Shown piece by piece: positions 6,943 through 8,090 of a stretch of DNA of 8,090 nt. Source of the stretch: Bordetella parapertussis (GTDB lineage Bacteria; Pseudomonadota; Gammaproteobacteria; Burkholderiales; Burkholderiaceae_D); assembly GCA_945883145.1 (NCBI GenBank), contig CAMCXB010000086.1, positions 1 through 8,090 of the forward strand. The letters run 5' to 3'. Made by a program: the position numbers and the translations under genes. Under the pieces are notes generated by a model. The model did not search any database, was not told the DNA's origin, and saw only the letters and a program-made list of their open reading frames with translations. The number at the start of each line of letters is the position of its first letter. The first letter of the stretch is position 1.

Positions 6943-7344
6943 CTAAGCCGCTGCAGTCGACTCACCGTTATGACGTGCTTTGTAATCTTCTACTGCTGCT
7001 TTAATCGCATCTTCTGCAAGAATGGAGCAATGGATTTTTACTGGAGGCAAAGCCAGTTCTTCAGCAATTTGCGTGTTCTTAATCGAGAGTGCTTGATCTA
7101 GCGTTTTACCTTTTACCCATTCGGTTACCAATGAAGAAGAAGCAATCGCCGAACCACAACCATAGGTTTTGAACTTTGCATCTTCAATAATGCCATCTGC
7201 ACCAACCTTGATTTGTAATTTCATGACATCACCACAAGCAGGTGCACCGACCATGCCTGTACCTACTGTGTCGTCATCCTTTTGAAAGGCACCGACATTG
7301 CGTGGATTTTCGTAATGATCTAAAACTTTATCTGAATAAGCCAT
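6943..7344 (-). CDS. iscU: IscU, Fe-S cluster assembly scaffold
   Basis: IscU is the scaffold on which IscS-derived sulfur and iron form [2Fe-2S] clusters, later released by HscA/HscB. The protein has 133 residues. The cluster ligands C37, C63 and C106, the destabilising D39 in PACGD, H105, and the HscA recognition motif LPPVK (99-103) are all present. The start at 7344 gives the family N-terminus MAYSDKVLDHYENPRNVG and has a well-placed ribosome binding site. An in-frame longer reading from 7383 would overlap iscS and add 13 residues absent from the family. The C-terminus carries a few extra residues (HNGESTAAA) compared with E. coli. It lies 23 bases after iscS. Confidence 0.97.
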   Translation of the reverse strand: MAYSDKVLDHYENPRNVGAFQKDDDTVGTGMVGAPACGDVMKLQIKVGADGIIEDAKFKTYGCGSAIASSSLVTEWVKGKTLDQALSIKNTQIAEELALPPVKIHCSILAEDAIKAAVEDYKARHNGESTAAA

Positions 7345-7350
7345 GATGAT

Positions 7351-7356
7351 TTCCTC
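7351..7356 (-). promoter_or_regulatory. Ribosome binding site of iscU
   Basis: GAGGAA on the - strand lies 6 bases before the ATG at 7344, the best-placed Shine-Dalgarno sequence in this isc run. It settles the iscU start in favour of the shorter reading and fits the high IscU levels a scaffold requires. Confidence 0.75.
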
Positions 7357-7367
7357 AATGTATTTGG

Positions 7368-8090
7368 TTAGTGGGCTGCCCACTGAATTTTGCTGATGTC
7401 TATACCTTCTTTATGCATATCCCAAAGCGGTGATAGTTCACGTAATTTTTCAACCTTCTTTTTAATCAGATCAATCGTGAAATCTACATCTTCATTCGTC
7501 GTAAAACGTCCAAAGGTAAAACGAATTGAGCTATGTGCTAATTCATCGCTACGACCTAAAGCACGCAACACATAAGAAGGCTCTAAACTCGCTGAAGTAC
7601 AAGCCGAACCTGAAGAAACAGCGATATCTTTAATCGCCATAATCAAGGACTCACCTTCTACATAGTTAAAGCTCACATTCAGGTTATGTGGCACACGGTG
7701 ATCCATGTCACCATTCACATAAACTTCTTCCATTTCAATTAAGCCTTTTGCGAGACGATCGCGCAATGCACGGATACGAACAATTTCCGTATCCATTTCT
7801 TCTTTTGCTAAACGAAAGGCTTCACCCATACCCACAATTTGATGCGTTGCTAAGGTGCCTGAACGCAGACCACGCTCATGACCACCACCATGCATCTGCG
7901 CTTCTAAACGTACGCGTGGTTTACGACGTACATATAAAGCACCCACACCTTTAGGGCCATATGATTTATGCGCAGTAAAGGTCACCAAATCAACTTTGGT
8001 TTTTTCTAAATCGATGGGTGTTTTACCAGTGGCTTGTGCTGCGTCGGAATGAAAAATAATGCCTTTACTACGGCACAGTTCACCGATTTC
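7368..8090 (-). CDS. iscS: IscS, cysteine desulfurase (5' part outside the window)
   Basis: IscS is a PLP-dependent enzyme that converts cysteine to alanine and passes the sulfur as persulfide to IscU and other acceptors. The window holds the last 240 residues, and the reading frame continues off the right edge; about 164 N-terminal residues are missing compared with E. coli. HSDAAQATGK includes the PLP-contacting Asp and Gln (D180 and Q183 in E. coli). The PLP lysine is in TFTAHKSYGPKG (E. coli K206), and the active-site cysteine in SSGSACTSASLEPS (E. coli C328). The C-terminus SPLWDMHKEGIDISKIQWA, which contacts IscU, is intact. It is the first isc gene visible; iscR would be expected further upstream. 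Confidence 0.97.
   Translation of the reverse strand, partial: EIGELCRSKGIIFHSDAAQATGKTPIDLEKTKVDLVTFTAHKSYGPKGVGALYVRRKPRVRLEAQMHGGGHERGLRSGTLATHQIVGMGEAFRLAKEEMDTEIVRIRALRDRLAKGLIEMEEVYVNGDMDHRVPHNLNVSFNYVEGESLIMAIKDIAVSSGSACTSASLEPSYVLRALGRSDELAHSSIRFTFGRFTTNEDVDFTIDLIKKKVEKLRELSPLWDMHKEGIDISKIQWAAH

Noticed and set aside
7345..7383. Longer start for iscU overlapping iscS
   Set aside because: The extra 13 residues are not part of IscU proteins, and the ATG at 7344 has a well-placed GAGGAA and gives the family N-terminus.

Overview
The window comes from a gammaproteobacterium. The isc genes (iscS-iscU-iscA-hscB-hscA-fdx) and the lysine-tRNA ligase read as close relatives of the E. coli proteins, with identical ligand spacing and nearly identical ends. 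The window also holds what looks like a type III secretion chaperone next to a large hydrophobic, serine-rich protein. This suggests a host-associated or intracellular lineage, but the genus cannot be named from this window.

Layout on the + strand: the last codons of prfB (release factor 2) are followed at once by lysS, the usual prfB-lysS pair, which ends at a clear rho-independent terminator (1650-1681). After about 150 bases without a gene come two accessory genes in the same direction. The first encodes a 135-residue CesT-type (class I) secretion chaperone with a strong ribosome binding site. The second encodes a 470-residue protein of no family I recognise. It has a Ser/Thr/Gln-rich polar N-terminus, a long Ala/Gly-rich middle with several membrane-like segments, and an acidic serine-rich tail. 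The pair looks like a chaperone-effector module placed between two housekeeping blocks.

Layout on the - strand: from the right edge inward, iscS (5' part outside the window), iscU, iscA, hscB, hscA and fdx form one run that converges on the putative effector gene with only 23 bases between stop codons. IscS supplies sulfur, IscU is the scaffold, IscA an A-type carrier, HscB/HscA the co-chaperone and Hsp70 that release clusters from IscU, and Fdx the electron donor. An 8-bp hairpin followed by a T-rich run lies between iscA and hscB and may divide the operon into a strongly and a weakly expressed half. No iscX follows fdx.

The most interesting content is at 1833-3709: a probable class I type III chaperone with an apparently undescribed cognate substrate, whose acidic C-terminal tail also resembles Dot/Icm-type secretion signals. 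No stretch longer than 300 bases lacks a gene. The longest, 1625-1832, holds the lysS terminator and presumably the promoter of the module.
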